From positions 28,118,001 to 28,182,000 of the forward strand of contig OX940860.1 of the NCBI GenBank assembly GCA_954871525.1: DNA of 64,000 nucleotides, read 5' to 3'. The notes beneath the pieces are model-generated. The model ran no database searches. It was not told where the DNA came from and was given only the letters and a program-made list of their open reading frames with translations. A program made the position numbers and the translations under genes. Below, one piece after another: positions 11,701 to 23,380 of the stretch. This DNA is from Parietaria judaica. Its lineage: Eukaryota > Streptophyta > Magnoliopsida > Rosales > Urticaceae. The stretch's first letter is position 1. Every line of letters starts with the position of its first letter.

Positions 11701-11823
11701 CGCCATGAAACCCAGCAAAGCTCTCCGGTCATTTTCTCCGCACGCCAGGCTCGCCCGAGCTCGGGTGAAGAAGAAGAGGCATGCCACAACAACGAAGACA
11801 CCTAAGAAGCCTCGATCGCCCAT
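8761..11823 (-). CDS. PSKR1: Phytosulfokine receptor 1-like LRR receptor kinase, intronless
   Basis: This is a plasma-membrane receptor kinase that, in the family, binds the sulfated pentapeptide phytosulfokine and signals growth. From the Met at 11823 it is 1020 residues, normal for PSKR1/2. An in-frame Met at 11862 would add 13 residues, but the hydrophobic signal peptide (GVFVVVACLFFF) follows the 11823 Met directly. Order: signal peptide; a Cys-paired N-cap before the LRRs (CCEWEGVTC); about 20 LRRs; an island domain near residues 490-530 ending EPSPDFPFFMKRNVS, the ligand pocket; transmembrane helix about 659-684 (VVGITIGIVLGAALFLAFLF); kinase with GCGGFGLVYRA, VAIK, HRDIKSSN and DFGLAR, so catalytically intact. 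The YSFGVVLLELLTGKRP stretch corresponds to the proposed guanylate-cyclase centre of PSKR1. One exon and no frameshift. Confidence 0.95.
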   Translation of the reverse strand: MGDRGFLGVFVVVACLFFFTRARASLACGENDRRALLGFMAGLQTKLSGWKDGNSSSNCCEWEGVTCNSSSSLGLESPSVDFGRVVKLELPSKRLVGKLSDSLGSLDQLRALNLSHNLIKSSLPAPLFNLTNLQVLDLSFNDFHGTLPDLVNLQSVQYFDMSQNYLNGSLPDQVCGTSSALRVLKLAANFFSGDIPPGFGDCASLEHLCLGMNVLTGLSGGLFRLKKLSELILADNNLRGSLSRGIGNLTSLLRLDISTNGFSGPIPNVFRSLGKLQAFVAHSNQFTGNIPASLSNSPTISTLNLRNNSLEGTIQLNCSAMRNLTSLDLATNQFSGFIPDYLPSCLHLNNINLARNNFTGEIPQSFKDFDSLSYFSLSNATNTNLTSALRILQGCKNLTTLVLSINFHNDELPQDPDIHFKTLKILVIANCGLRGSFPPWLRKNDKLQLLDLSWNRLVGTIPAWLGDNKFLFYLDVSNNSLTGEIPRSLATLPSLIDRDTRPEEPSPDFPFFMKRNVSVRGLQYNQVRNFPPTLDLSCNKLSGPIWPEIGNLRKLHFLDLKVNNLSGEIPSTLSGMSSLESMDLSNNSLSGMLPPSLVRLNFLSKFIVAYNKLHGVIPTGGQFGTFPNSSFEGNDLCGDHAKPCVLPERGHSVAPKGSGKKRGFVVGITIGIVLGAALFLAFLFVFVLRKHSPGEVDPEKEEDTLNEKDLEQLESKLVILFQNKENGKELSVDDLMKSTDNFDQANIIGCGGFGLVYRATLPDGRKVAIKRLSGECGQMDREFQAEVETLSRAQHLNLVLLQGYCMYKKDRLLIYSYMENGSLDYWLHERVDGPAFLKWEMRLRIARGSARGLAYLHQSCEPHILHRDIKSSNILLDDNFEAHLADFGLARVILPYDTHVSTDLVGTLGYIPPEYGQASVATYKGDVYSFGVVLLELLTGKRPMDMCKPRGFRDLISWVFQMRKENKESEVFDPFIYNKENETELLKVLDVACLCLSEIPKGRPTTQQLVTWLDSINTQV

Positions 11824-12850
11824 TTGGAAGTCCTCCGAGGGGATCAAATCAAACAGCAGCAAATTCCAGAATCACTAAGATCACTATCATTTGTCTGAAA
11901 AACAGTTACAATCACGCAATATAATCAAATTATAAACACAAAGTTGAAGAAAATGATCTCAGAGAGTCTGAAACAGCAATCAGAGTTCCCAGAAACAAGC
12001 TGAGCCAGTGATATCGAGCAGGCAGCAACACAAGTGAACATGGAATCCGGATCTGAAACGATACTAGCAAGTTGATAAAGATTGCCGAATCGCAGGAAGC
12101 TCGTCGGAGAAGAGAGAGAGAGAGAAGATTGAGAGAGAGAGCTCAAAAGGTCAAAGGGGTACACGGAATGGGTGCCATTTTTTCAACCTTTTGTGCTATC
12201 TTTTACTTTCTTTTTTCTTGACATTTATGGCAAAAGTATATAAGTTTGGTTAATGGAGTTGGCATGTATATTATATTTTTTTTCGGCGACAAAAATATAT
12301 AAAGTTAGGAGACTAGGATGATAAGTATACAATAATATTTTCAGCGGTAGAAGAAAGAGTTACAGAATTAAAGAGGCATACAGGCAACAAAAAAAAATTA
12401 ACGGCAAAAGTATATAAAGTTAAGAAAATTGTGAGATGGTCATTTCCATTCAAGGCTATAATTGGTCTGTTTGAGTGTTAATTGCACTAAAGTGATGAGT
12501 AACTATTATATATTACTGAATATTTTTTTTTATTAAAAAAAAATAGTGTCACCGCTTTTGGTCTATAAAACCAGTTTTTTTTTTTTAATCTCATTCTATT
12601 ATATAGTTTCATCCGTCTTGATCGACATGACGTCAGATGTATAGACGTTAATAATATTAACAAGGAGTGGATGAAAAATAAGGATCCTAGAATTTTCCTA
12701 CCTTCATATATTTTTATCGTTGAAAAGCATGGTTTACTTGCCATTCCAGTTTTCTAAACTTTCTACCTTATTATCACCGGAAATAAACATTGTATACATG
12801 TTGCTTTGATTTTATTAAATTCTTTATATTTCTATCGTTGAAAATAACAT
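11824..12850. other. PSKR upstream region with GA-rich leader and repeats
   Basis: A (GA)n/(CT)n tract at about 12108-12140 probably belongs to the PSKR 5' leader read on the minus strand. Farther upstream (12220-12840) are AT-rich copies of the TATATAAAGTTAAGAAAAT / TTGTATACATG repeat family shared with 7626-8265. No gene seen. Confidence 0.45.
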
Positions 12851-13600
12851 GAGATATTGCATGGGATAGCCAAATTGAAATGTTTGGTAGCCAAATAACC
12901 AACCTTTCCTTTTTCTTTGCAAAATAGCCAAATGGTTATTTAATAACATATTTTATACCTATAATACTCTTTTAACATATTAACGTGTATTAACGTGGCT
13001 AATTTGTTTAAAAATATATTATTATTATTTTTCAAAAAAAAAATTATTTTTAAACAAATTAACTTCGTTAATACGTTTATTAACGTGTATTAACGGAGTT
13101 AATTTGTTTAAAAATAAAAAATCGTGATTAAAATTTTAACAAAAAATTTAAAAAAAAAATTCAAAAAAAATAATTTTTTTTAAATTAATTTATTTTTAAA
13201 CAAATTAACTTCGTTAATACGTTTATTAACGTGTATTAACGGAGTTAATTTGTTTAAAAATAAAAAATCGTGATTAAAATTTTAACAAAAAATTTAAAAA
13301 AAAAATTCAAAAAAATAATAATTTTTTTTTAAAATTAATTTATTTTTAAACAAATTAACTTCGTTAATACGTTTATTAACGTGTATTAACGGAGTTAATT
13401 TGTTTAAAAATAAAAATCGTGATTAAAATTTTAACAAAAAAATTAATTTTTTTATAAACAAATTAACCACGTTAATACAAGGGTAATCCGGTCTTTCGTG
13501 ATTTATTAACGTGGTTAATTGGCTATTTGGCAATATTAATTAAAACATTGGCTATTTGGCTAATTAGAGTTTGAAGTTTGGCTATTTGGCTATTTGCCCC
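12851..13600. mobile_element. MULE-like non-autonomous element with internal array
   Basis: Flanked by a perfect 9-bp duplication AAATAACAT (12842-12850 and 13601-13609). The ends GAGATATTGCATGGGATAGCC and the complement of GGCTATTTGGCTATTTGCCCC form imperfect inverted repeats rich in ATAGCCAAAT. No transposase. The interior is a tandem array. Termini and 9-bp target size match the element at 4407-6290. Confidence 0.75.
13030..13450. repeat. About 146-150-bp tandem repeat, 3 copies
   Basis: The marker AACTTCGTTAATACG recurs at 13061, 13207 and 13357. Each unit holds the near-palindrome GTTAATACG...CGTGTATTAAC plus long A- and T-runs. Confidence 0.85.
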
Positions 13601-14363
13601 AAATAACATTATATACATGTCACCCGAAATCTTAATTGATAGAGATATTCTTTTGCTCCATAGAGATATATATATATTATGTATATTATTGACTTTGACC
13701 TTTCATTCTTAACAAACTTCAAACTCAAGAAAGAGAAAATTAAAAAGCCTTAGAATTGGGGAGATGAATTTTGAAATGTCTATGCCCATAAAATGTCAAT
13801 TTGGTATGTCAACGCGGTATGGGTGTTCTATAAAATATTATAATAATAAATACACATTTTATTTATGAAGTTCTAAATTAAAAATAAAAATAAATATAGC
13901 TAAGATTTATAATTCTGTAAGAGAAATTTTTTAAATAGGTCCCACTAAAATCTTTTGAAAACTTAAATAATAATGATATATGTGCTTCCAAATCGGGAGT
14001 CGGGCTTTATCGATCCCAACCCAACCCGATTCATACCTATACAAACCCGGGCTCGATGGCAACAAAATCCACCGCAATAAATTATATTTTGTTAAACTTG
14101 AACTTAAAATTTCAATGTCTTAGTAACAGTTTTACTTACTATGGTTAGTTAGTTACTATTCACTTTTTCTTTTTTCTTTTTTTGAAAGATTAGTTAGTTA
14201 CTATTCTCGGTTGGTACTATTTCCAAATAAGAATACTTAATGCATGTGAGAAAGTTCCTAATTTCCTATATTTTTTTCCTCAAAAAAAAAAGTTCCTACA
14301 TTTTTTAAGTTATTTACGGCATAAGTATTTAAGCTTGAGTCAACAAGATGACATGGGTCCAAA

Positions 14364-15403
14364 CAAGGTTTAAAATTTCGCGAATTTCCATGCGAAATTC
14401 GTGCGAAATTCGTTTTTCGCAGGTATGCGGTTCGAAAACCCTTTCGTTTCTCTTTCGTTTTACCAAATTTCGCGAAATTCGCATGGGCACGGGTGGGGAA
14501 AATCTTTTTTGGTTTTGTAGTGTAAAAATTGCGAAATTTGGATGGAATTTCACTAAAAATTATATTTTTGGTAGATTTTGGCAAAAATACCAATTAAACT
14601 TTCGGCAAAAATAATTATACTCACACAAGAGCACCCCACCCCGGCCCGGCCTGACGGCGGCGGCGCGCGTGTGGTGGTGTAACATTTGTGTGAGTCCTCC
14701 CCCATCCACAAAATCCTATGACCCAAAGGGCCCAAGCCCTTATCCCTAATATTTGGTATATAAACATCACTAAACTCTTGTCATCTATCAATGTGGGACT
14801 TTTTATTATTCATTCAACTAATATCACACATTCACACTTAACATACACATACACTTCACCTAATAATTTAACTTAATATTATACACTTCAAATAATATTA
14901 TACACTTAGCATACATATTAACTTCACCTAACATACATATACGCTTAATATACATATTCATTTAATATTATACACTTCAAATAATATTAAATTTGTTAAC
15001 ATACATATACAATTAACATGCATATTCACTTAATAGTACACACTTAATTAACATACATATTAACTTCACATAATAATTTGACTTAATATTATACACTTCA
15101 ACTAATAAAGTGACTTAATATTATACATGTCACCTACATATTTAAGTTACAAATATCTTGTATTTATTAAATATGTAGTTTTGAACTTATATAAATATCT
15201 TGCTTAAATACTCAAATATTTTTTACAGAATATCCGTCGAAAACCCCATCGGCATGCGGTATGCCCATGCGAAAAGTGTGGTATATGCGGCATGCGGTAT
15301 TTCTTTTTTTTACAATTTTTCCATCGGCATACCCATCGGCAAGCGATATATCCGTAAAACAAAAAATGCGAAACGAAATCGGCAAGCGGTATTTAAAACC
15401 TTG
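14364..15403. mobile_element. hAT-type non-autonomous element (1040 bp)
   Basis: The termini CAAGGTTTAAAAT and ATTTAAAACCTTG form an inverted pair with a perfect 8-bp duplication GGTCCAAA (14356-14363 and 15404-15411). Sub-terminal regions carry repeated TTTCGCGAAATTCG and ATCGGCA(T/A) motifs. The middle (about 14820-15130) is a loose AT minisatellite built on ACTTAATATTATACACTTCA. No transposase. Confidence 0.85.
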
Positions 15404-15587
15404 GGTCCAAAGCCTAAAATAACTAGTAGAAATTTAATCAAATCCAAAGGTTGACGACTTGAAAACTTAAAAAATTGAACAATATTAATGATCTAAACCT
15501 AACCTTCTCAGAGTCTCAAACAACAATTAGAGTTACATTATTTAATCGCAATGGTGGTCAACAGTCCACACCACGTGAATCTCTTAA

Positions 15588-16709
15588 GGATTAATACCAG
15601 TTAAAGTATCTAATGTTTTGGTCAATATGAATCAAAGTACTCAATTTTTATTTTCGGAGACTAAAATAACCTAAGATTATTTTTATTTTTTTACGTTGAC
15701 CACAACCCTCCGTCAAAACTAGGCCTGCACATAAAACCCGCAAATGCGAGTTTTTAACCGAAACCGGACCGAATCCGGTTTAAAAAAACCAAAACCGAAT
15801 TAAAATCGGGTTAAACCGAAACCGAATTTTGAAAAACCCGTAACCGAATTAAACCGGTTCCGGGTTTCTGGTTTTGAGTTATAAAACCCGAAACCCGGTT
15901 AGTAGGTTACTAAAACCCGGATTTTAATAAATATTTATAAATTTTTAATTTATTTTTATAATGTTTATAAACTTGTTTTTTTACTAAGTATTATATTTAT
16001 AAACTAACATTAATACTACATGTATGTGTACAAAGTTTGGATTGGTGTATTTAAGATTAGGTAATATTATGTATTAATGGCTTTATAATATTTTTTACTT
16101 CAAATAAAAAGAAATAAAAATAAAAAGTGGGTTAAAACCGGGTTCGGGTTTAAAATCCGGGTTTTCAAATAAAAACCGGGTAATTACCCGAACCCGGATT
16201 TCCGGGTTTTTCCTTTAAAAATCCGGTTTCGGGTTTTAAAAGTGAAAACCCGGATATTCGGGTTCGGGTTCCGGGTTTAAAAAAACGGGTTTTGGACCCG
16301 GTTTCAGCCCTAGTCAAAACCCACAAACATATGTTAGTGGCTGGACATGCGACTATTAGGTTGTCACGTGTCACACCAAAAAAAAAAAAATATTTATAAA
16401 TATTTTTTATTGAAAATTATATGTTTAATATTTTTTAAACCATAAATTTATCAGGGATCCACCCATAAAAAAACATAAATTTTAATTTTAAATAAAAATT
16501 ATTTCAAAACTTTTTTTTTTTTTTTTTTTATGGTATTACATGTAGCAACCTAACAAGCTGCCACCCACTAAAATTCGTTAGTGAGTAATGACGGAGGGTC
16601 GTGGTCAACGTAATAGAATAATCTTTGGTGACTTTAGTCTCTTAAAATAAAAATTAAATAGTTTGGTTCACATTGACCAAAACAATGGGTATTTTAACCA
16701 GGATTAACC
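15588..16709. mobile_element. Foldback element carrying a nested hAT
   Basis: Outer arms of about 125 bp are inverted copies: TTAATACCAGTTAAAGTAT...GGTTGACCACAACCCTCCGTCA-type on the left, and TGACGGAGGGTCGTGGTCAACG...GGTTAA on the right. The arms are interrupted by the hAT at 15720-16312. No clear outer target duplication was found, so the exact ends are approximate. Confidence 0.65.
15720..16312. mobile_element. hAT non-autonomous element, AACCCGG-rich (593 bp)
   Basis: Ends TAGGCCTG and CAGCCCTA with a perfect 8-bp duplication GTCAAAAC (15712-15719 and 16313-16320). Both sub-termini are packed with AAACCCG / CCGGGTTT motifs, typical hAT transposase-binding arrays. It shares ends with the copy at 28065-29064 but has a short AT-rich centre. 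Confidence 0.9.
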
Positions 16710-17301
16710 CATCTATATAAAGAACACTTTGTAGACCACCATTAGAATTAAATACTAAGGTAAATTCCTGTCAAAGTACCCAATGCTTAACGAATTTCCG
16801 CAAAAGTATGGGTTAACAACGGCAAAAGTAATCACATCTCTATAAAAGGAGAATAATCACAACCAACTTCGTCACAAAATGTTTGATCGTTTTAACAAGT
16901 GCACTCGTAATTAGTATTAGTATTGGTTAATAGTGACAAAAATATTCAATGTTTTACATAGTAGCAGCGAAAGTTCATAATTTGTTTCTCCGGCAAAAGT
17001 TCCCAATGTCATCTATACTAGTAGAAAGAGTTTTCAAATATATATATATATTCCGCAACAAAATTTCCTATATAATGTCATCATATTTCGTTACCCATTA
17101 AACGTCATTCATATTGTTAACTGAAAACATTAAAATTAGCATAAATATTTGATATGTCAGTTTGTTAGTACATTTTACTACCAACTATTTTTATTTTAGC
17201 ACTAAATCAAAAAACCATAAGATACTTAACTAAGCATGTATTCGTAGTAGAAAGCAGGATTAGACACGTACGAACAAAAAACGAGGAAAACAAAAACAAG
17301 T

Positions 17302-17619
17302 TCAAAGCGCGATCATGGAGAGAGCGTGGAGGCTGTGGTCGTCAGCGGCGGCCGCGAAAGACGTTTGCTGGAGACGTTCGTATACGAGCCGCAAGGTCCT
17401 CTGGAAGCGGGAGGTGGAGCCGGGCCGGGGCTCAGCATCGAAGGCAATGTGCGTGAGCTGGAAGAAGAAGAGTCTGGAGGCGTGCATGAGATCGCAGTAG
17501 GTCTTGCGTACGACGGTGATGCTGAACGACAGCTTCAGGATGAACGGGAACACCAGCGCTCCGACCACCGCGCTGTGCCCGCTGCTCATGATCGGCCCGA
17601 CCACCTGCAATATTACCAT
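17302..17619 (-). CDS. Small predicted membrane protein, unidentified (105 aa)
   Basis: An open frame of 105 residues is much GC-richer than the AT-rich DNA on both sides. It starts MVILQVVGPIMSSGHSAVVG, has one strong hydrophobic segment (about residues 10-37, VVGALVFPFILKLSFSITVV) and a second weaker one (SRLFFFQLTHIAF). A basic, Arg-rich stretch and an Ala-rich tail follow. On the minus strand a CTATAAAT box lies about 90 nt upstream of the ATG (17702-17710). A tiny uORF (8 codons) lies in the leader. A sequence ending TATTGCAG just inside the frame could also be a 3' splice site, so this could be a last exon of a longer gene. I do not recognise the family. Confidence 0.5.
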   Translation of the reverse strand: MVILQVVGPIMSSGHSAVVGALVFPFILKLSFSITVVRKTYCDLMHASRLFFFQLTHIAFDAEPRPGSTSRFQRTLRLVYERLQQTSFAAAADDHSLHALSMIAL

Positions 17620-17719
17620 CTTGCCCCCCTTCTCCTTAGTTCAGATGGATCCACGTTCGAGTTCCATTCTTGTTTAAGGGAGACACATATAGACAATAAA
17701 TCAGATTTATAGTCGATTT

Positions 17720-20700
17720 TCATTGATTTGTTGTTGTAATTAGTATCAAGTACTCCAATGACCAGTCTCTACTAATCTCAGTTATTGAATACTAATTAGT
17801 TGAGTATGGAACTCTAATCCACACGTAAACACTATCAAGATCCGATAATTTTAACTAAAAGAGTTATGTTATAATAAGAGTATTTTAGACTTTTCACACA
17901 ATTTACATTGTTTCTCTAGTTTTTTGTTTTTTCTTCTTTTAGCCGATATTGCGTAACACGAAAGAGAAAGAAAAAAAAAAAGATAAGAGCGTAAATAAGA
18001 ACTTCAATTGAAATTATAATGGATCAAAATTTGCAAACACCACAACTAAACATACTTTAATGTAAAGCAAACCCCTTTTATTTTTCATTTTTTATTTTTA
18101 TTTTTTTAGATTTAGACCGGAAACCCTAATATTCATAACAAGGATGACCGACCCAACTTTAACAGCTATATTTTTTTCCAAAAGGCAAAGCAAAGCTATT
18201 ATATAGAAGCATTAATGATAAAAATACTTTTTTCTTGTCACTTCAAATAGAAGCAAAACACTTGTTAATAAAGTGGAGAGTGACTCGAAGCTTACTCCCA
18301 TGGCTAGCTACTCGAAGATCACTCCCATGGCTGTCGTTCCAATGTTGATGAATGTGCACTTAATGTAATGAAGCTCCAAATTATACAGGGAGTACTAGTA
18401 GCATGAGTTTGATTTTGCTATATTTCTGAATCATTAATGCAAATATATGGATAATTTTTGGGACGTAGAATATATGGCTCTCACATGTGGGGTCTGCTCA
18501 ACGAAACTTCCTCGAAGTTTCTCGAGCTATGTAAGTACTCATCTGTTAGGTACATTTGGGTCAGAAAATGCATTTATTTTGTTTTTTTTTATGAGTTTTT
18601 ATTTTAAACTATTGTATATCTAATAATTGAAAGTCCAAATAAACCGTCGTAGAGATTTTTGGACTTTTAAAAAAATACTATTAGTTTTTGGCTTTTTGCA
18701 TTGGCTTCGAGTGTTCAATTAAATTACTAATCATGTCCTCTAGCTCAATTAACCAAAAATGTAAAAGAAAAACTTGTGAGATATGAGTCATAATTACATA
18801 AGGCAATTTGAATCCGGACACGTGACACGACATGGTTACGACATGAAGTAAATGATTTAGGTTGAAAAATATTAAATAACGGTGAATACGGCACGGACAC
18901 GACAACACGATGAGACTTGTTAGACATGAATAAAGAATACATTATTTATTTTTAAACAATTTATATACGTCGTTTAGTGTTTCAGTACTGATTATATGTC
19001 ATATTTATGTTTTTATTTTATTAATTGTGTTGTTCAAATCATAAGCATCTAAAATTGTTATAGGTTAGTAATCTTATTTAATTATATATCAAATTAAAAG
19101 AGTATAAAATGAATTATTTATCGTATAAATTAGTTTAAATTGAATTAATTTATCACTTATTTTGTTGTTTTAATTAATAAATTTGTCATCTAAATTCAAT
19201 TTAAACGAGTTAAACTGTTAGACATGACAAATTTTATTACTATGTGGGGCGGGCTCTGGATCTATTTAAAATTAACTAAAAATAATTAAGCACGGCACGA
19301 ACACGACATGAAACACAAATCGCTAGCCTTAAAGCTTAAGAGAAATAAAGCTTTTTTTTATCAGTTATTCTATTCTTATTAACTAAAACTAATAACATTT
19401 AAAGAAGAGATAGTATAAGAATACATTATTTCTTTTTATCATATCACTACAATTTCTCTTTTATATTATTATTTTTAAGATAAAAGGCATAATGATAAAT
19501 CATAAATGTATCGAAATTTACATGAAATTATCACTAAAATTTCTCTTTTATATTATTATTTTTAAGATAATAGGCATAATGATAAATCATAAATGTATCG
19601 AAATTTACATGAAATAAGCAGTCATGTACACAAATGTTATTTGTAAAAATCAAAGTACCGAAATCATGTAAAAGTACAAGGCCTATGTTTTCTGTCTCAA
19701 TTTTATCTTTCCTGTTAATTTGTAGTGACGAGTTGTTGCATTTACCATGATTTACTTACACGTCTTTTATTACGAGGATACGTTAACACATTATGACGTC
19801 ATTATAAACAAATATATGTGAGAGAATAGAGACGGAAAACACACTTTTACACGACTTAAGTACTTCGACCCGTATAAATAAAATTTAAATACATGATAAC
19901 TATTTTTTTTCTTCTTAATTTGAATATATTTATCGCTATCATCTCTTTGTTTTAACACTCCTCACAAATTCATTTATCGGAAAAGAAAATAAATAGATAA
20001 AAAGATTAGCTTAGATCGAAAAAGAAGTTGTGGACTATTTGATTTACGTCTGACTTAGGCCCAACAGTCATCTTTTAGCCTTGTTCACAAAAAGAAGTTG
20101 TGGACCATTTGATTTACGTCTCACAAATTCATTTCAAGTATGCTTTCTTCGATTCTCGCACCCAACTCAGTGTTTTACTCATGGCTAAATTTATTCCTGT
20201 TCACTATTTTATTTGTCAATAAAAATTAATCGTCGATTTTTTCAGTTGATTTATACTTGGATGTGCCATAAAATAAATTTATTCTCTTGAAAGTGGCATG
20301 TGTTCAAGATTTAATGGGGAAAAAAGGGACAAACTTTTAAAGTGAAGAAAAATATATAACATTGAAAACTTTGCTACTTTAAACAATGGAGTTTATACAA
20401 TAACAAAAAGTCTTTGAATTGAGGGGTGAAATCATAACAGGGAACCGAGAATTTAGGTTTTTGTGTTCCTATTCCAGTTTTTTTGGCACAATAAAATCAT
20501 GTCCCGGTTCCAATTCCGGTTTGAAAAAGTCTGATTTTTTTTCTTTCTTCAAACCGAGATAATCTAAGGTAGAAGTCTCGGTTTTTTAATAATCGGGTTG
20601 GGACAAAATGCGTGACAGAATGCCAAAATACAATATACCAAATGATGGCAATAGAGAAGAAGAAAAGCAAGAGAGAAAATTTTTCTTCTTCTCGTAGTGG

Positions 20701-23380
20701 TAGAATAAGTAGAGACTATAATGAAAGAAAACTCTATGAAAACTAAAAAGTCCATAGTAGAATTTAAAACAAACAGTAACATATCCTAAAACTAAAAAAA
20801 GCTAAAAAAAAGACATATTTTGAGAACGACCTCGTCATAAAAACACCATGATAAAAATTAATAGATTAATTTTTTAATATATATTATATATTAAAAATCA
20901 AGATCTAGACAAAAATCTGAGAATTTAAGCGTTCTCCCGATCTTGGTTCTCAGTTTTAAAATTAATTTTCTTTGCTTTCTTACTAAAACCGATCCGGAAC
21001 CGGGACCTGGACTAAACTAAATTCATTAATATAATTTTCAGCGCTGAAAATATAAGAAACTAAGATGGGACATATTATTAAGATGTGTAACTTAATTATT
21101 AGACATATACTATACATTAGATATACTATTCTTGTATGTAATATGAGTGTGGTACTATTTCATTAACATGACACTTCTATTGAACATAAGATCTTCCTTT
21201 TTTCTAGTTGAAATTTTTTATTTATTTATTTTTGTAATTGTTGAGTGTATCAGCGGAGAATCTTGAACTAGCACAAATTGAAGAAATACGACATAAAAAT
21301 TGAAAACAATATAAATATTGAGAAACGGTAACAAATGCGCACAAATACCAAAACGTCTTGACTCGCACGAAAACAATATTTTCAGAACCTCAAAGTGAGA
21401 ATCTGGACCGCCAAATCTTATCCCTCCTCTTTAGTTGTCGTCTCAAACTTCAATTTGATGTACCGTATGTTCAATCGAACATCCCAGCCAAAAGTTTTGG
21501 CCTTCGAAAATCAAGACCTAGGTGAAACCCTCTTGTAATGCTCTAAGAATTTTTAATGCGAGCTCTTGATAGATTAAGCCTCGTCGTTGAGACTGGCAAA
21601 TGGCGACCGCTAAATAGAATCCATAAATAAATTTTCAAGAAAATTAAATGGGACACCAACTGCTCCCAATATTCTTACAACAAAAATCTTAGACAGTTGG
21701 GGCACAACACGGCACATTAAACTCTAGATGAGTACTAGTCGTGTAATACTAATCTATAAAATATATGTTATAAAAAAAATGATTTTGATGTTATCGGCTT
21801 CGTGTCTGAATTTATTTCTATATCCTACTAAGGTGTAAAGCATCGCATAAATGCTTTAAAAAAATATATCTCATAAATGTTTGTGACTAGTTGCTTCTGC
21901 TTATATAAAAAAACACCTAATTCTCTCATTAATTGGCGTAGATCTTTTATGTCTCCTCTTGAAATAGTCACTATTTTCCTTTACGGTTTTCACTATTACT
22001 ACTAAATTTATAGAATGTAATGTAGGACTCATTTTTTGTTAAACTATTAGCGAAAAAGGCGAGAACCTTTTCGGAATTCTCCTCGCAACATCCTCGAATA
22101 TCTTCCCATATAGTATAGTATCCTCTTCTAGCTGCACAGATGAGATAATATTGATCAAATATGATTGTCTTTCCTAACATAGTTGTGGCAAATAGAGCAG
22201 TAATTCTATGTAAGATTAGAAAGGACAACGTGCATAACAAATGTGCACGCGAAAGGACGATGAAATCTTAACTTACCGTGTACAAAATTGACATGGAACA
22301 AGAGAATCGGCTCAAGACGACATGAGAACAAACTCTCAAGTTTTTACAAAGAGAAATTTTTTAATTCTCAGTACAATCAAATTTTCAAACTCTTAAACCT
22401 AAAAAAAATTTATGAGTCATGGAAATAATAAAAACACATAAATTATAATTACATTCTTTTACCATTTTTTTTGTTTGTTTATTTGTCACGGCTTAGTGTC
22501 TTGGCACAACGACATTACCCGTGAGGCTCCACTGACGTCCCATACCACCAGCAGATTAGCTTTTATAACCGTGAGTGTCGACTGGTTTCGCCCTGCCTTG
22601 AGCTCATCAGTGGAATGGCCACAGAACCCAACCAGTTTTGTGTACGGACGAGAAGAACTCATCCGACACGTAACCTTTTCTGTTCAGCGACCATCACCCA
22701 CACACGCCACTTAAGGTGCCAATCAACACTCAGTATAGCCGTGCCTGTCACGAACACGCGGAACGTGACACTAGACTTGCTATTCTATCGTATATCCACG
22801 ACACACGTATGGTATGTCTCCAAATTCAACACAAAAAATAGCTGAAAATAAACTCTCTTCAAAACACAAGACCAAGTCCACACGAACTTTCCTATAATAT
22901 CCTGATAAATTAATTAATTAAATTACTCAAAAATTCGAAACGGGCCGTGGTGTTGTGGATTGGGAAGTTTTGAATGAGGGTCCACCGTGTGCCGCCCCAC
23001 ATGTGATTGTTGGTAGCTACGTGTCAGTATTTGATTATATGAAAAGTGGACCCCACTAAACACTGGTCCAATCGCCCACCTTCGCGCCGACCTCATCAAT
23101 GCGGTTCCTACAATTAGTCTGGTCTGGTCAATTTGGTTCCATCTGGAAGCGTGTGTTCACTCACACGTGTCAACCACGTGTGTAGGATCAATTATTTTTA
23201 GTTGCGACTTGCGACCTCGAAAATACTTGTATACCCAATAAAATTAAGTTAGTTTAAGTAGACACTAACTAGTTAGAGACCGTTTCACCCCTAAATAACA
23301 CCATTCGATTTTGCAAGTTCTATGCCAATAATCTTTTTAGAATAAAATGTGTGGGTTTCCCTGTAATGTGTCCGTATAGC
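17720..23380. other. Long AT-rich intergenic stretch, no gene seen
   Basis: No convincing coding exon on either strand. Local items: an 87-bp tandem duplication (19451-19620), a 36-bp direct repeat AAAAAGAAGTTGTGGAC.ATT at about 20021 and 20091, a CCGG-type hAT-like remnant at about 20430-21010, and a less AT-rich patch at 22485-22850 that may be an LTR remnant. Confidence 0.5.
19451..19623. repeat. 87-bp tandem duplication
   Basis: Two nearly identical units start AATTTCTCTTTTATATTATT at 19451 and 19538. They differ at only a few positions, so the duplication is recent. Confidence 0.9.

Noticed and set aside
13030..13450. CRISPR-like array
   Set aside because: Direct repeats without unique spacers, in a plant transposon; an ordinary tandem repeat.
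22475..22845. Two overlapping plus-strand frames of 76-79 residues
   Set aside because: Less AT-rich than the surroundings but with no conserved motif or splice structure; more likely an old repeat remnant.
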